A stretch of 64,000 bases of DNA, taken from positions 1 to 64,000 of the forward strand of contig CAIJOA010000048.1 of assembly GCA_903822185.1 (NCBI GenBank), read 5' to 3'. The translations under genes and the position numbers were made by a program. The notes beneath the pieces were generated by a model that did not search any database, was not told the DNA's origin, and saw only the letters and a list, made by a program, of their open reading frames with translations. Shown here in pieces: positions 1 through 9,439 of the stretch. Origin of the DNA: an uncultured Rhodospirillales bacterium. Its GTDB lineage: Bacteria; Pseudomonadota; Alphaproteobacteria; ATCC43930; CGMCC-115725. Each line of letters opens with the position of its first letter. Within the stretch, counting starts at the first letter, position 1.

Positions 1-342
1 GCCGCCCCCGCGGCCACCCGCAGCGCCGTCGGCACGGGTGACGAGCGTCCGCTGGTCGTCATCCGCTTCGATAAGCCGGATGTCGCCTATGAGCAGCCGC
101 TCTACACCGCCGTGAGCCGTGCGCTTGAGCGCAAGCCCAGCGCCCAGTTCACCATCCAAGCCGTCGCCCCCAACGCGGGTTCGGCCGGCGATGTCGCGGT
201 GAACACCAACGCCTCTCGGCAGAATGCGGAAAACGTTCTCCGCTCGCTCACCAATATGGGCCTGCCGGCCGATCGGGTGTCCTTGTCGGCGACGATGAGC
301 CCCGATATTGCGAGCAACGAAGTTCGGATCTTCGTCCGGTAA
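1..342 (+). CDS. C-terminal part of an unidentified protein (5' end outside window)
   Basis: The frame is open from the first base of the window to the TAA at 340-342, so only about 113 C-terminal residues are visible. After an Ala/Thr-rich stretch comes a compact segment ([16 protein letters not shown] onward) ending NEVRIFVR. It includes an alternation ([22 protein letters not shown]) that resembles the 'multiple copies, residue-numbered' part of OmpA-like or secretin-associated periplasmic domains, but I cannot assign a family. The gene ends 8 bases before gpt, on the same strand, so the two may be cotranscribed. Confidence 0.6.
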   Translation, partial: AAPAATRSAVGTGDERPLVVIRFDKPDVAYEQPLYTAVSRALERKPSAQFTIQAVAPNAGSAGDVAVNTNASRQNAENVLRSLTNMGLPADRVSLSATMSPDIASNEVRIFVR

Positions 343-350
343 GAGGCGCC

Positions 351-845
351 ATGGCTGCGCCCGACAGTTCGCCTTATTCGAAACAGTTTCCTGTCAGCTG
401 GGACGAGCTTCATCGTCACGCCCGCGCCTTGGCGTGGCGGCTGCTCGATCTCGGTCCCTGGAAAGGCATCATTGCCGTCACGCGCGGCGGTCTGGTGCCG
501 GCAGCCATCGTCGCGCGCGAGCTCGACCTGCGCCTGATCGATACGATCTGCGTCGCGACCTATGAGGAAAAGACCCAAGGCACGGCGCAGGTGCTGAAGA
601 AACCCGTTGCGGGCGATGGCGAGGGCTGGCTGATCATCGACGACCTGGTCGATACCGGCGTCACAGCCCGCATCGTCCGCGAGTTGCTGCCCAAGGCGCA
701 TTTCGCGACCATTTATGCCAAACCCGCCGGGCGGCCGTTGGTCGATACCTTCATCACCGAATTCAGCCAGGACACCTGGATCCTGTTCCCCTGGGACATC
801 GAGCCGCAATTCTCGCCGCCGATCGCCAGCACACGCAAATCATGA
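351..845 (+). CDS. gpt: xanthine(-guanine) phosphoribosyltransferase
   Basis: 164 residues, the normal length of the family. The enzyme transfers the phosphoribosyl group of PRPP to xanthine or guanine in cytoplasmic purine salvage. The PRPP-binding loop is clear at residues 94-106 ([13 protein letters not shown]), preceded by the TRGG phosphate loop near residue 45. A Trp-rich C-terminus (DTWILFPWD) matches the base-stacking region of XGPRT. The ATG at 351 is the first start after the preceding stop. The stop overlaps the next gene's start as ATGA, which indicates translational coupling to the gamma-glutamyltransferase gene. Confidence 0.93.
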   Translation: MAAPDSSPYSKQFPVSWDELHRHARALAWRLLDLGPWKGIIAVTRGGLVPAAIVARELDLRLIDTICVATYEEKTQGTAQVLKKPVAGDGEGWLIIDDLVDTGVTARIVRELLPKAHFATIYAKPAGRPLVDTFITEFSQDTWILFPWDIEPQFSPPIASTRKS

Positions 846-2536
846 CCGCGAAGCGCCTTCTTCCGCTAGCGCTTCTCGTATCAATCGCCGCGACGGGGGC
901 GGTACAAGCCCAAGCCCCGAAGCACGATATGATCGCGACCGCCAGTCCCCTTGCGACCGAAGCTGGACGCGACATCCTGCGCCAAGGCGGGAGCGTCATC
1001 GATGCCGCCATCGCCGCGCAGATGGTGCTCAATCTGGTCGAGCCTGAATCATCCGGCATCGGCGGCGGCGCCGTCATGGTGCTTTATGCGGCGAAGAATC
1101 AACGCGTCACGACCTTCGACGGCCGTGAGACTGCACCGAAAGCCGCGCAGCCCGATCGCTTCCTCGATGCGAACGGCAAGCCGATGACCTATTTCGACGC
1201 GCTGGTCGGTGGCCGTTCGGTCGGCGTGCCGGGCGTCCTACGCATGTTGCAGTTGGTGCATCGGCAATACGGCAAGCTGCCCTGGCCGGCCTTGTTCGCG
1301 CCGGCGATCAAGCTGGCGCAAAACGGCTTTCCGGTTTCCGACAAGCTGCATGGCGAGTTGGAACGCGACAAGCTGTTCCCGAAAGACGGCACCGCGGCAA
1401 AATATTTCTTCAATGCCGACGGCAGCGCCAAGGCTGTCGGCGCGACGTTGTCCAACCCCGACCTCGCCGCGACCTTGCGCAATGTCGCCGATAACGGCGC
1501 GGATGTTTTTTATCGCGGCGCCATCGCACAAGACATCGTCGATGCCGTCGATCATGCGCCGATTCATGCCGGCGACATGACCCTCGACGATATCGCCGGT
1601 TATCAGGCGAAAGAACGCCCGCCCGTCTGCGGCTTCTATCGTCAGTACAAACTGTGCGGCATGGGACCGCCGAGTTCGGGCGGCGTGACGACGCTGGAAA
1701 TTCTCGGACTGTTGCAGCCGTTCGATATGAAGCATCAGATCGATACGCCCGCCGCCTGGAATCTGTTCACGCAGGCAAGCCGCCTCGCTTACGCCGATCG
1801 CGATCGCTATGTCGCCGATCCTGATTTCGTGCGAGCGCCGATCGACGGCATGATCGCGCGTTCCTATCTCGATCGCCGCGCCAAGCTGATCTCGCCCAAA
1901 TCATTCACGCCCGGCACTGTCGCGCCCGGCGATCCACCCGGTCAGCACGCAGACAATTGGGGTCGCGATGCGACGCCCGAATTTCCCTCGACCAGCAACC
2001 TCACCGTAATCGACCGCGCCGGCAATGCGCTGGTGATGACGACGACGATCGAGTTCGCCTTCGGCTCGCATCTGATGACGCGCGGTTTTCTGCTCAACAA
2101 CGAGCTGACAGATTTCTCGTTCGTTCCCGACAGCGACGGCAAACCAGTCGCCAATCGCGTCGAAGGCGGCAAGCGGCCACGCAGTTCGATGGCGCCGACG
2201 CTGGTCTTCGATGCGCAGGGCAAACTGTTGATGGGCGTCGGCTCAGCCGGCGGCGCGGCGATTATCACCGATGTCGCAAAGACACTGGTAGCGGCGCTCG
2301 ATTGGAAGTATCCCCTGCAGCAGGCGATGGACCTGCCGAATATCGGCAACCGTAACGGCAGCACCGAAATCGAATCGGGCAAATCAGCCGATGCCTTGGC
2401 CGAGACATTGGCGGCGGAAGGCCACGACATCCGCCGCAACGGCCGCCTTAGCGGTCTTTCCGGCATCCGCGTCACGCCGCAAGGCTTCGAAGGTGCCGCC
2501 GACAAACGACGTGCCGGCACCGCGCTGGGCAATTGA
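842..2536 (+). CDS. ggt: gamma-glutamyltransferase (periplasmic, Ntn-hydrolase)
   Basis: 564 residues with a Sec signal peptide (about residues 1-25, [20 protein letters not shown]). GGT cleaves or transfers the gamma-glutamyl group of glutathione and related peptides in the periplasm. It matures by autocleavage before a threonine, here most likely Thr384 in TSNLTVID, corresponding to TTHYSVVD of E. coli. The alpha-carboxylate arginine lies in GRETAP (Arg95). The small-subunit motifs RSSMAPT and [10 protein letters not shown] are present. The residue after the nucleophile pair is Asn rather than the usual His, as in other divergent GGTs. It overlaps gpt by 4 bases. Confidence 0.93.
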   Translation: MTAKRLLPLALLVSIAATGAVQAQAPKHDMIATASPLATEAGRDILRQGGSVIDAAIAAQMVLNLVEPESSGIGGGAVMVLYAAKNQRVTTFDGRETAPKAAQPDRFLDANGKPMTYFDALVGGRSVGVPGVLRMLQLVHRQYGKLPWPALFAPAIKLAQNGFPVSDKLHGELERDKLFPKDGTAAKYFFNADGSAKAVGATLSNPDLAATLRNVADNGADVFYRGAIAQDIVDAVDHAPIHAGDMTLDDIAGYQAKERPPVCGFYRQYKLCGMGPPSSGGVTTLEILGLLQPFDMKHQIDTPAAWNLFTQASRLAYADRDRYVADPDFVRAPIDGMIARSYLDRRAKLISPKSFTPGTVAPGDPPGQHADNWGRDATPEFPSTSNLTVIDRAGNALVMTTTIEFAFGSHLMTRGFLLNNELTDFSFVPDSDGKPVANRVEGGKRPRSSMAPTLVFDAQGKLLMGVGSAGGAAIITDVAKTLVAALDWKYPLQQAMDLPNIGNRNGSTEIESGKSADALAETLAAEGHDIRRNGRLSGLSGIRVTPQGFEGAADKRRAGTALGN

Positions 2537-2548
2537 AAGTAGAGAGCT

Positions 2549-3742
2549 ATGAGCGACGAGAGCCGCCCCATCCTTCGACTTCAGCCGGGACACGATAAAC
2601 GCGCCAGCACCGGCCATCCCTGGGTCTATTCCAACGAGATCGCGATGGACACAGCGGCCAAGGCGCTAACGCCGGGCACGCTGGTTCATCTTCAAACCGC
2701 CAACGGCAAGAGCCTGGGCGTTGCGACGTTCAATCCGCACACGCTGATCGCCGCGCGGGTTCTGAGCCGTGATCCCGCAACACGCATCGACCGCGATTTC
2801 TTCGCGACGAAGCTGGAACGCGCCGTCGCTTGGCGGCAAAAGCTTTATGAAGCGCCGTACTACCGCGCCATCCACGCCGAGGCCGACGGTATCCCCGGCG
2901 TTGTGGTCGATCGCTTTGGCGACGTGTTGTCGTGTCAGCTCAACACCGCCGGCATGGCGCTCTTGGAAAATGAATTCCTTGAAGCGTGCCAGCAGGTCTT
3001 TTCGCCGCGTGCGATCATGCTGCACAACGACACGGCCGCCCGTGCCCTCGAAGGCTTGCCGACCGAGAACCGCGTCGCCGTTGGCGAGATCACCGGACCG
3101 ATCGAGATCATCGAGAATGGTGCGCGCTTCCTGATCGATCCGGTCGGCGGTCAGAAGACCGGCTGGTTTTACGATCACCGTGAGAACCGTCTGCTCGCCA
3201 GCCGCTTCGCCAAAGGCGGCCGCGTGCTCGATCTTTATTGTTTTGCCGGCGGCTTCAGCATCACCGCGGCGCGCGCTGGTGCGGCGCAGGTGCTGGCCAT
3301 CGATAGCTCGGAGCCGGCGCTGAAACTTGCGCGTGAAGCGGCGAAGCTGAACGACGTCGAATCGGCCATCCGCTTTGCCCATGGCGATGTCTTCGGTGAA
3401 TTGGCGCGCATGCACCAGCAGGGCGAACGGTTCGATCTCGTCATTGTCGATCCACCGGCTTTCGCCCGCACCAAGAAAGATTTGGGTCCGGCGCTGCGCG
3501 GCTATCGCAAGCTGGCGCGTTTGTCGGCGGGACTTGTCGCCAAAGGCGGCGCGATGCTGATCGCGTCCTGCTCGCATCAGGTCGAGCCCGATGCTTTCGC
3601 CGAGGTGGTACGCCGCGGCATGCAGGATGCCGAACGCCAAGGCCGCATCCTCGCCAGTACGGGCGCCGCGCCGGATCATCCGGTGCATCCGTTCCTGCCG
3701 GAGAGCGCCTATCTCAAAGCAGAGATGATGGTGCTGGATTAA
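2549..3742 (+). CDS. rlmI: class I SAM-dependent rRNA methyltransferase, RlmI-like (PUA + Rossmann)
   Basis: 397 residues. An N-terminal PUA-type RNA-binding domain (about 1-80, starting RPILRLQPGHDKR) is followed by the EEHEH linker region and a Rossmann methyltransferase domain. Key motifs are GGQKTGWFYDHRENR, the SAM-binding LDLYCFAGGFSITAA, the VDPPAF catalytic loop and a late SCSH motif holding the expected catalytic Cys. The family methylates C1962 of 23S rRNA at C5. This copy is somewhat divergent, so exact site specificity is inferred. It follows ggt by 12 bases in the same orientation and ends at a palindromic repeat. Confidence 0.88.
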   Translation: MSDESRPILRLQPGHDKRASTGHPWVYSNEIAMDTAAKALTPGTLVHLQTANGKSLGVATFNPHTLIAARVLSRDPATRIDRDFFATKLERAVAWRQKLYEAPYYRAIHAEADGIPGVVVDRFGDVLSCQLNTAGMALLENEFLEACQQVFSPRAIMLHNDTAARALEGLPTENRVAVGEITGPIEIIENGARFLIDPVGGQKTGWFYDHRENRLLASRFAKGGRVLDLYCFAGGFSITAARAGAAQVLAIDSSEPALKLAREAAKLNDVESAIRFAHGDVFGELARMHQQGERFDLVIVDPPAFARTKKDLGPALRGYRKLARLSAGLVAKGGAMLIASCSHQVEPDAFAEVVRRGMQDAERQGRILASTGAAPDHPVHPFLPESAYLKAEMMVLD

Positions 3743-3750
3743 ACTCTCGT

Positions 3751-3825
3751 CGTCATTGCGAGCGCAGCGAAGCAATCCAGCTTCGAGCGGTGACTCTGGA
3801 TCGCTTCGCTACGCTCGCGATGACG
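3751..3825. repeat. REP-type palindrome between convergent genes
   Basis: Two 30-base arms, CGTCATTGCGAGCGCAGCGA... at 3751-3780 and its near-exact inverse at 3796-3825 (27 of 30 positions complementary), are separated by 15 bases. The arm sequence resembles dispersed intergenic palindromes seen in many alphaproteobacterial genomes. It lies between the convergent rlmI and histidine kinase genes, where the transcribed hairpin could stop or stabilise both mRNAs. Confidence 0.8.
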
Positions 3826-3838
3826 GCAGATGGAGTTG

Positions 3839-5242
3839 TTAGCGCGGCGCGCGCGGCAAGCTGAGGCGGAATATCGTGCCGGAGCCGGTGCTTTCGTCGA
3901 GCACGATGTCGCCGCCATGCGCGCGCAGTATCTCACGCGCGATGGCGAGGCCCAGCCCAGTGCCGCCGGGACGCGCCGATCCGGCAAACGGCCGGAAAAG
4001 ATTCTCGCGCGCTTTCGGCGCCATGCCGGGACCGTCATCGCCGATCTCGATCATCACCAGGTCTTTGGTTTCGGCGGCATGCAGCACGACATTTTGCGCG
4101 CCGACCTGGGCGGCGTTGAGCACCAGATTTTCCAGAACGCGAAACAGCTGATCGCGATCGGCCGCGACGATGATCGGCGGCGGAACTTTGTTATCGACCT
4201 GCAGCGGCATCGCGCCCGATTTAAGGCCGAGCATCGCGATCTCTTCGACCATGCCCGCCAGGGCAAAGCGGCTGTAACGCAACGCCGGCGCAGCATCGCG
4301 CGTGTAGTCGAGCGTGCCGCTGGTCAAAGCGACAGCGCGGTCGATTGCGGCGGCGAGGCCCGGCGCAACGCGGCGCAGTTCCGGTGCGGGGCTGTCGGCG
4401 ATGCCGTCCGACAAGAGCCGCATCGTCGAAAGAATATTCTTCAGATCGTGATTGATCTTGGTAACAGCGGTGCCGAGCGCGGCGAGCCGTTCCTTTTGCG
4501 CCAAGGCCTGACGGACGGTTTCCTGCATCACAGCGAGTTCGCGTTCGGCGCGGCCGACCTCGTCGAGGCGATTGGCCGGCTTGATCACCCGCGTTGCATC
4601 GGCGGGATCTTCGCGGAACTTGATCATGCCCTGCGTCAGACGCCGCATCGGCGCGACCAACAGCCATTGCAGGCTGAGATAGACCAGCGCTCCGGTGATC
4701 AGCGAGATCACGATCGAGACGCCCAGCAGCCGGCGGCCGAACCCCCACATCTCGGCCCGCAGCGGCGCTTCGTTTAGCAACACTTCGACGACGACGCCGG
4801 ATTCCTTCGAGGACACATCGAGGACGCGCAGGATGCGATCGTCGGACCGGAACAACGCCGTGATCGCATCGCGGATCAGCGTGAACATGCCGACGCCGCG
4901 CAAGTCGAACGTCATGTTCGGTGTCGGCGGCATCTGGGAGTCGATCATCAAGGTCGCGTCTTCCTTGTGAACGATGATGCCGTGCGCCCCGACATCGGCG
5001 AGCAATTCGTTGGCAAGGGTCTGGCTGACCATGTTGTCGGGCGTCGCCTCGAGGGCGAAGACGGCGAGCCGAGCTGCATCGAGCCGGTCATCGAGATAGG
5101 CCAGCCGGTCGCGCGCTACCGACGGCACGAAGATCAGCATTTCGGCCAAAAGGATGAAAAAGACGGTGAGAACGAGAAGGCGTGCCGAAAGGCCGGTGGG
5201 AATCCCGCTCCGCAACTGGCTGAGACGCCTGTGCATTTTCAC
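3839..5242 (-). CDS. sensor histidine kinase (orphan)
   Basis: 467 residues from a GTG at 5242; an ATG two codons in (5236) is an equally possible start. Membrane segments at about 20-42 and 172-195 bracket a roughly 125-residue periplasmic sensor region. A HAMP-like linker ends near 245. The dimerisation helix carries the phospho-acceptor His265 (INHDLKN). The ATPase domain has the N box (ENLVLNAA, 371-378), G1 box (GDDGPGM, 401-407) and G2 box (GGTGLGLA, 426-433). No response regulator gene is adjacent, so partner and stimulus are unknown. It is transcribed divergently from rpmH across an 83-base gap that holds the rpmH promoter. Confidence 0.88.
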   Translation of the reverse strand: MKMHRRLSQLRSGIPTGLSARLLVLTVFFILLAEMLIFVPSVARDRLAYLDDRLDAARLAVFALEATPDNMVSQTLANELLADVGAHGIIVHKEDATLMIDSQMPPTPNMTFDLRGVGMFTLIRDAITALFRSDDRILRVLDVSSKESGVVVEVLLNEAPLRAEMWGFGRRLLGVSIVISLITGALVYLSLQWLLVAPMRRLTQGMIKFREDPADATRVIKPANRLDEVGRAERELAVMQETVRQALAQKERLAALGTAVTKINHDLKNILSTMRLLSDGIADSPAPELRRVAPGLAAAIDRAVALTSGTLDYTRDAAPALRYSRFALAGMVEEIAMLGLKSGAMPLQVDNKVPPPIIVAADRDQLFRVLENLVLNAAQVGAQNVVLHAAETKDLVMIEIGDDGPGMAPKARENLFRPFAGSARPGGTGLGLAIAREILRAHGGDIVLDESTGSGTIFRLSLPRAPR

Positions 5243-5264
5243 CTTCCGCGACCCCTCGTCGCGA

Positions 5265-5293
5265 TTGACTCGAAGGGCGGCGTCTCCTATACA
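5265..5293 (+). promoter_or_regulatory. sigma-70-type promoter of the rpmH-rnpA-yidD-yidC group
   Basis: A -35 hexamer TTGACT (5265-5270) and a -10 hexamer TATACA (5288-5293) are separated by exactly 17 bases. They lie 33-61 bases upstream of the rpmH GTG, with an AGAAGG ribosome-binding site (5311-5316) in between. This is close to the consensus housekeeping promoter, as expected for a highly expressed ribosomal protein gene. Confidence 0.75.
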
Positions 5294-5325
5294 GCGCGCT
5301 CATTCCCGAGAGAAGGGCCGCCTTC

Positions 5326-5460
5326 GTGAAGCGTACGTATCAACCTAGCAAAATCGTCCGCAAGCGCCGTCATGGCTTCCGTGCGCGGATGGCCACGGTC
5401 GGCGGCCGTAACGTCATCAATCGTCGTCGCGCCAAAGGCCGTAAGCGGCTTTCAGCCTAA
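5326..5460 (+). CDS. rpmH: 50S ribosomal protein L34
   Basis: 44 residues starting at [23 protein letters not shown], then a [23 protein letters not shown] tail. This is the canonical, nearly invariant L34 sequence and length. It binds 23S rRNA in the large subunit. The GTG start is supported by the fixed N-terminus of the family and by AGAAGG ten bases upstream. It leads the conserved rpmH-rnpA-yidD-yidC-engB cluster; rnpA begins 23 bases after its stop. Confidence 0.98.
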   Translation: MKRTYQPSKIVRKRRHGFRARMATVGGRNVINRRRAKGRKRLSA

Positions 5461-5483
5461 AGGGCTGAAACGGCTCGCTTTTT

Positions 5484-5855
5484 ATGACCGCCGTCGCGCG
5501 CCTCAAGCGCCGACCCGAGTTTTTGGCGGTCGCTGCGACCCGGCGTCGATGGGTCGCCCCTGGCCTCATTCTACAGGCCATGCGCCGCTCGGAGGACTCT
5601 GATTTGCCGGCCGCGCCCCGCATCGGCTTCACTGCCAGCAAGAAGGTCGGCATCGCTGTCGAGCGCAACCGCGCCCGCCGCCGCCTCCGCGCTGCCGTTG
5701 AATTGCTGCTGCCGCGCCATGGCCTGCCGGACCATGATTATGTCCTGGTCGCCCGGACGACCACGATTACCCGTCCTTTTCCCGACCTGATCGCCGACCT
5801 GGAAACCGCGTTGACGCGTATCCACGAGAAGCGCGAACGGCCGGGTGCGGTATGA
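5484..5855 (+). CDS. rnpA: ribonuclease P protein component
   Basis: 123 residues. The RnpA signature is the basic helix around residue 60 ([20 protein letters not shown]), with the upstream [17 protein letters not shown] strand and a downstream VLVART strand. The protein binds the catalytic RNase P RNA and helps it mature tRNA 5' ends. The position between rpmH and yidD is the conserved one. The stop overlaps the yidD start as ATGA. Confidence 0.96.
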   Translation: MTAVARLKRRPEFLAVAATRRRWVAPGLILQAMRRSEDSDLPAAPRIGFTASKKVGIAVERNRARRRLRAAVELLLPRHGLPDHDYVLVARTTTITRPFPDLIADLETALTRIHEKRERPGAV

Positions 5856-6079
5856 TCGGTGCCCTCCTCCGCGGAGTGATCGGCGCCTATCAGCTATTAT
5901 TGTCGCCGCTTTTGCTGCCGAGCTGCCGGTTCGAGCCGAGCTGTTCGCATTATGCCCAAGACGCGATCGCGGCCCACGGGCCGCTTCGCGGTATCGGGCT
6001 GGCGGCAAAGCGGCTTTTACGCTGTCATCCCTGGGGCGGGGCCGGTTTCGACCCCGTGCCGCCCTGCCCGGATCATTGA
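5852..6079 (+). CDS. yidD: membrane protein insertion efficiency factor
   Basis: 75 residues. The YidD family features are visible: an N-terminal amphipathic helix ([18 protein letters not shown]), the [11 protein letters not shown] cysteine motif (Cys at about 26 and 31), and the RLLRCHPW...GGFDPVP-like end (here [10 protein letters not shown]). It assists YidC-dependent insertion of inner-membrane proteins. It overlaps rnpA by four bases and ends three bases before yidC, so the three genes are probably translated from one mRNA. Confidence 0.96.
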   Translation: MIGALLRGVIGAYQLLLSPLLLPSCRFEPSCSHYAQDAIAAHGPLRGIGLAAKRLLRCHPWGGAGFDPVPPCPDH

Positions 6080-6082
6080 GTC

Positions 6083-7822
6083 ATGGATCAACAGAAAAAC
6101 CTCATCCTCGCGATCGTCGTCTCGGCGGCCATCCTCTTCGGCTTCCAGTATTTCATTCCGAAATCGACGCCCCCCGTTACGCCCGACGCCACCCAGGCCG
6201 GCCAGCCGATCGCCGCGCCGACCGCCCCCGGCGCCCCGGCCGCAACGGCCGCCGCCTCGAAGATCCAACCGCGCGAAACGGTCATCGCCGGCACGCCGCG
6301 CCTGACCATCGACACCCCGCGCCTCAGCGGCTCGATCAATCTGGTCGGTGGCAAAATCGACGATTTGACGCTGAAGAATTATCGCGAAGAGCCGCCCGCC
6401 GACAGCCCGCAGATCGTCCTGTTGGCCCCCGAGGGCAGCGAGCATCCCTATTCGATGCAGTTCGGTTGGGTCGCCGCCGATCCCGCCACCAAGACGCCCG
6501 GCCCCGACGCGAAGTGGACGGCGACTGCCGGGAGCCTGACCCCCGAACATCCGATCGAGATGAGCTGGGACAACGGTGCCGGCCTGACCTTCAAGCGCCA
6601 GATCAACGTCGATCACGATTACATGTTCACGGTCACCCAGACCGTCACCAACGCGACCGACAAGAAGGTCTCGCTCTATCCCTACGCCCTCGATGCGCGC
6701 GAGGGCGAGGTGCCGGTATCGAGCACCTATCTGCTGCATGAAGGTCCGATCGGCGTTGTCGATGGTTCACTGAAAGAGATCAAATATTCAGCGCTCAAAG
6801 GCGAGAAGCCGGTCGAGACCGACACGACCAGCGGCTGGCTCGGCTTCACCGATAAATATTGGCTGACCGCGCTGATCCCCGATCAGAAAGAAGCGATCAA
6901 GACCCGTTTCGCCTTCGCCCAACGCGGCGGCAGCGACCTTTATCAGATCGATTATCGGGGCGCGGAACATCCGATCGAAGCCGGCGCGACGACGACGGAA
7001 ACATCACGTTTCTTCGCCGGCGCCAAGGAAGTCGCGCTGCTGGATCGCTATGAAAGCGAGCTCGGCATTCCGCGTTTCGATCGCGCGATCGATTTCGGTT
7101 ACTTCTACTTCCTGACCAAGCCGATCTTCCTGACGCTCGACTTCTTCTACGCGCATATCGGAAACTTCGGTCTCTCGATTATGCTGCTGACCGTTCTCAT
7201 CAAGATCATCTTCTTCCCGCTGGCCAACAAGTCCTACACGGCGATGAGCAAGATGAAGCTGCTGCAGCCGGAAATGGCTAAGCTGCGCGAGCAATATGGC
7301 GAGGACAAAGCCAAGCTCAATCAAGAGATGATGGCGCTCTATAAGCGCGTCGGCGCCAATCCGATGGCCGGCTGCTTGCCGATCGCCATTCAGATCCCGG
7401 TGTTCTTCGCGCTCTATAAGACGCTCTACGTCACCATCGAGATGCGGCAAGCGCCGTTCTATGGCTGGATTCACGATCTGTCGGCGCCCGATCCGACCAG
7501 CTTCGCCAATCTGTTCGGCCTCATCCATTTCACGCCGCCGACCATCCTGATGATCGGCGCCTGGCCGATTATCATGGGCATCACCATGTTCCTGCAGCAG
7601 CGGCTCAACCCGCAGCCGCCTGATCCGATCCAGGCGAAGATGTTCTTGGCCCTGCCCTTCATCTTCACCTACATGCTGGCGCAATTCGCCTCGGGCCTGG
7701 TGATCTACTGGGCCTGGAACAACCTGCTGTCGATCACCCAACAGTGGGTGATCATGCGCCGCGCCGGAACCCTGCCGCCGCCGAAGAAGCCGGGCAAGTC
7801 CATCAAACCCGCCAAGACATGA
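6083..7822 (+). CDS. yidC: membrane protein insertase YidC/Oxa1
   Basis: 579 residues, the usual length for the Gram-negative form. A first membrane helix (about 6-25) is followed by a Pro/Ala-rich linker and the large periplasmic beta domain (about 60-345). The conserved insertase core starts at the segment FGLSIMLLTVLIK (about 365) and continues through KMKLLQPEMAKLREQYG, NPMAGCLPIAIQIPVFFALY and the final helices near 530-560, with a basic C-terminus. It inserts and folds inner-membrane proteins alone or with SecYEG. The neighbours rnpA, yidD and engB match the standard order. Confidence 0.97.
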   Translation: MDQQKNLILAIVVSAAILFGFQYFIPKSTPPVTPDATQAGQPIAAPTAPGAPAATAAASKIQPRETVIAGTPRLTIDTPRLSGSINLVGGKIDDLTLKNYREEPPADSPQIVLLAPEGSEHPYSMQFGWVAADPATKTPGPDAKWTATAGSLTPEHPIEMSWDNGAGLTFKRQINVDHDYMFTVTQTVTNATDKKVSLYPYALDAREGEVPVSSTYLLHEGPIGVVDGSLKEIKYSALKGEKPVETDTTSGWLGFTDKYWLTALIPDQKEAIKTRFAFAQRGGSDLYQIDYRGAEHPIEAGATTTETSRFFAGAKEVALLDRYESELGIPRFDRAIDFGYFYFLTKPIFLTLDFFYAHIGNFGLSIMLLTVLIKIIFFPLANKSYTAMSKMKLLQPEMAKLREQYGEDKAKLNQEMMALYKRVGANPMAGCLPIAIQIPVFFALYKTLYVTIEMRQAPFYGWIHDLSAPDPTSFANLFGLIHFTPPTILMIGAWPIIMGITMFLQQRLNPQPPDPIQAKMFLALPFIFTYMLAQFASGLVIYWAWNNLLSITQQWVIMRRAGTLPPPKKPGKSIKPAKT

Positions 7823-7825
7823 TCC

Positions 7826-8497
7826 ATGGCTGACACGGTCTATCCCGCCGAGGCGGCGCCCGATGCCGAGGCGGAAGAGCGTGGCCGGCTGCTGTTCGCC
7901 GCGCCGTGCGAATTCGTCGCCGGCGCGACGACGCCCGATATCATCCCGCCTGACACCCTGCCCGAGGTCGCCTTCGTCGGCAGGTCGAACGTCGGCAAAT
8001 CCAGCCTCGTCAACGCGCTAACCGGGCATAACGCGCTGGCCCGCGTCTCGAGGACGCCGGGCCGGACCCGCCAGATCAATTTCTTCGATCTGGGGCAGCG
8101 GCTGATGCTGGTCGATCTGCCCGGCTATGGCTATGCCGAGGCGCCGAAGACCGAAATCCAGCGTTGGACCGGCCTCATCGAGAAATACCTGCGCGGCCGG
8201 GCAAGCCTGCGCCGGGTTCTGCTGCTGCTCGACAGCCGGTTCGGCATCAAGCCCCCGGACGAGCCGTTCATGACGTTGCTGGATAAGGCCGCCGTCTCGT
8301 TCCAGATCGTCCTGACCAAAGCCGACACGGTGAAGCCCGCAGAGATGGCAAAATTGTTGCCCAAGCTAATCGAAAGCCTCGCCAAGCATCCGGCCGCCCA
8401 TCCTGTCGTTCACATGACCAGTTCGCGTGACAGTTTCGGCATCGCCGCCTTGCGTGGGGCCGTCGATGCGCTGGCGGAGCCTCGTCCGCCGCGCTAA
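7826..8497 (+). CDS. engB: ribosome biogenesis GTPase YihA/YsxC (EngB)
   Basis: 223 residues. GTPase motifs are in place: G1 GRSNVGKSS (52-60), the switch region [10 protein letters not shown] (78-87), G3 DLPGYGYA (97-104) and G4 TKAD (164-167). EngB is an essential GTPase needed for late 50S subunit assembly. The N-terminal 25 residues are an acidic extension ([11 protein letters not shown]) before the conserved core. It begins 3 bases after yidC, consistent with one operon. Confidence 0.96.
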   Translation: MADTVYPAEAAPDAEAEERGRLLFAAPCEFVAGATTPDIIPPDTLPEVAFVGRSNVGKSSLVNALTGHNALARVSRTPGRTRQINFFDLGQRLMLVDLPGYGYAEAPKTEIQRWTGLIEKYLRGRASLRRVLLLLDSRFGIKPPDEPFMTLLDKAAVSFQIVLTKADTVKPAEMAKLLPKLIESLAKHPAAHPVVHMTSSRDSFGIAALRGAVDALAEPRPPR

Positions 8498-8508
8498 ATT
8501 TCGCGGCC

Positions 8509-9417
8509 ATGACAGATACATCCGACAGCATCGCGGCAGCCACGAAAGCCGCAACCCTTTCCGCCGCCTTGCCGTACTTCCGGCGCTATGCCGGCAAGAC
8601 GATCGTCATCAAATATGGCGGCCACGCCATGGGTGACGAAACGCTGGCGCGGCAATTCGCCGAAGACGTCGTGCTGCTCAAACAAGTCGGCATGAACCCG
8701 ATCGTCGTGCATGGCGGCGGGCCGCAGATCGGCGCGATGCTCAATCGCTTGAAGATCAAAAGCTCGTTCATCGACGGGCTGCGCGTCACCGATCGCGAGA
8801 CGGTCGAGATCGTCGAGATGGTTCTCTCCGGTTCGATCAACAAAGAGCTGGTGATGTGGATCAACAAGTCGGGAGGCCTGGCCGTCGGCTTGTCCGGTAA
8901 AGACGCCGACCTGATCCGCGCCAAGAAGCTGGAACATCAAGCGGCACGCCCCGATACCGACAGCAATATCGAGAAGGTTCTCGATCTCGGCTTCGTCGGC
9001 GAGCCCGTCGGCATCAACACCAAGATGCTCGATCTTCTCGAGAAGTCCGACATCATTCCCGTCATCGCGCCGATCGGCGTCGGCGAGGCGGGCGAGACCT
9101 ATAACATCAATGCAGACACCGTCGCCGGTGCGGTGGCCGCTGCGATGAAGGCGACGCGATTCCTGTTGCTGACCGATGTCGCCGGCGTGCTCGACAAAGA
9201 CAAGAAGCTGATTCCGCAATTGACGGTCGAAAAGTCGCGCGAGCTGATCGCCGACGGCACGATCTCAGGCGGCATGATCCCCAAGATCGAAACCTGTCTC
9301 GATTCCATCGCCGGCGGCGTCGAAGCCTCCGTCATCATCGATGGGCGCGTGCCGCACGCAATATTGCTGGAACTGTTCGCCGAAGGGGCCGGCACGCTGA
9401 TCCGCCGCGGCCGTTAA
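8509..9417 (+). CDS. argB: acetylglutamate kinase
   Basis: 302 residues. The amino-acid kinase fold shows the phosphate-binding Lys35 ([11 protein letters not shown]) and the substrate glycine loop [12 protein letters not shown] (67-78). The middle region (ITKEL-like [14 protein letters not shown]) and the C-terminal [12 protein letters not shown] are typical of ArgB. It phosphorylates N-acetylglutamate, the second step of arginine biosynthesis, and in this lineage is usually feedback-inhibited by arginine. It starts 11 bases after engB; argB following engB is a common alphaproteobacterial arrangement. Confidence 0.97.
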   Translation: MTDTSDSIAAATKAATLSAALPYFRRYAGKTIVIKYGGHAMGDETLARQFAEDVVLLKQVGMNPIVVHGGGPQIGAMLNRLKIKSSFIDGLRVTDRETVEIVEMVLSGSINKELVMWINKSGGLAVGLSGKDADLIRAKKLEHQAARPDTDSNIEKVLDLGFVGEPVGINTKMLDLLEKSDIIPVIAPIGVGEAGETYNINADTVAGAVAAAMKATRFLLLTDVAGVLDKDKKLIPQLTVEKSRELIADGTISGGMIPKIETCLDSIAGGVEASVIIDGRVPHAILLELFAEGAGTLIRRGR

Positions 9418-9439
9418 ATAATTTAAGGGAGTAACGCTG

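Noticed and set aside
102-809. 235-residue minus-strand frame opposite gpt
   Set aside because: It has arginine- and aspartate-rich shadow composition and lies wholly antisense to gpt and the preceding gene, both of which show clear coding patterns.
5243-5325. Chromosome origin next to rpmH
   Set aside because: There is no cluster of DnaA boxes and no dnaA or dnaN. In this lineage rpmH is often away from the origin.
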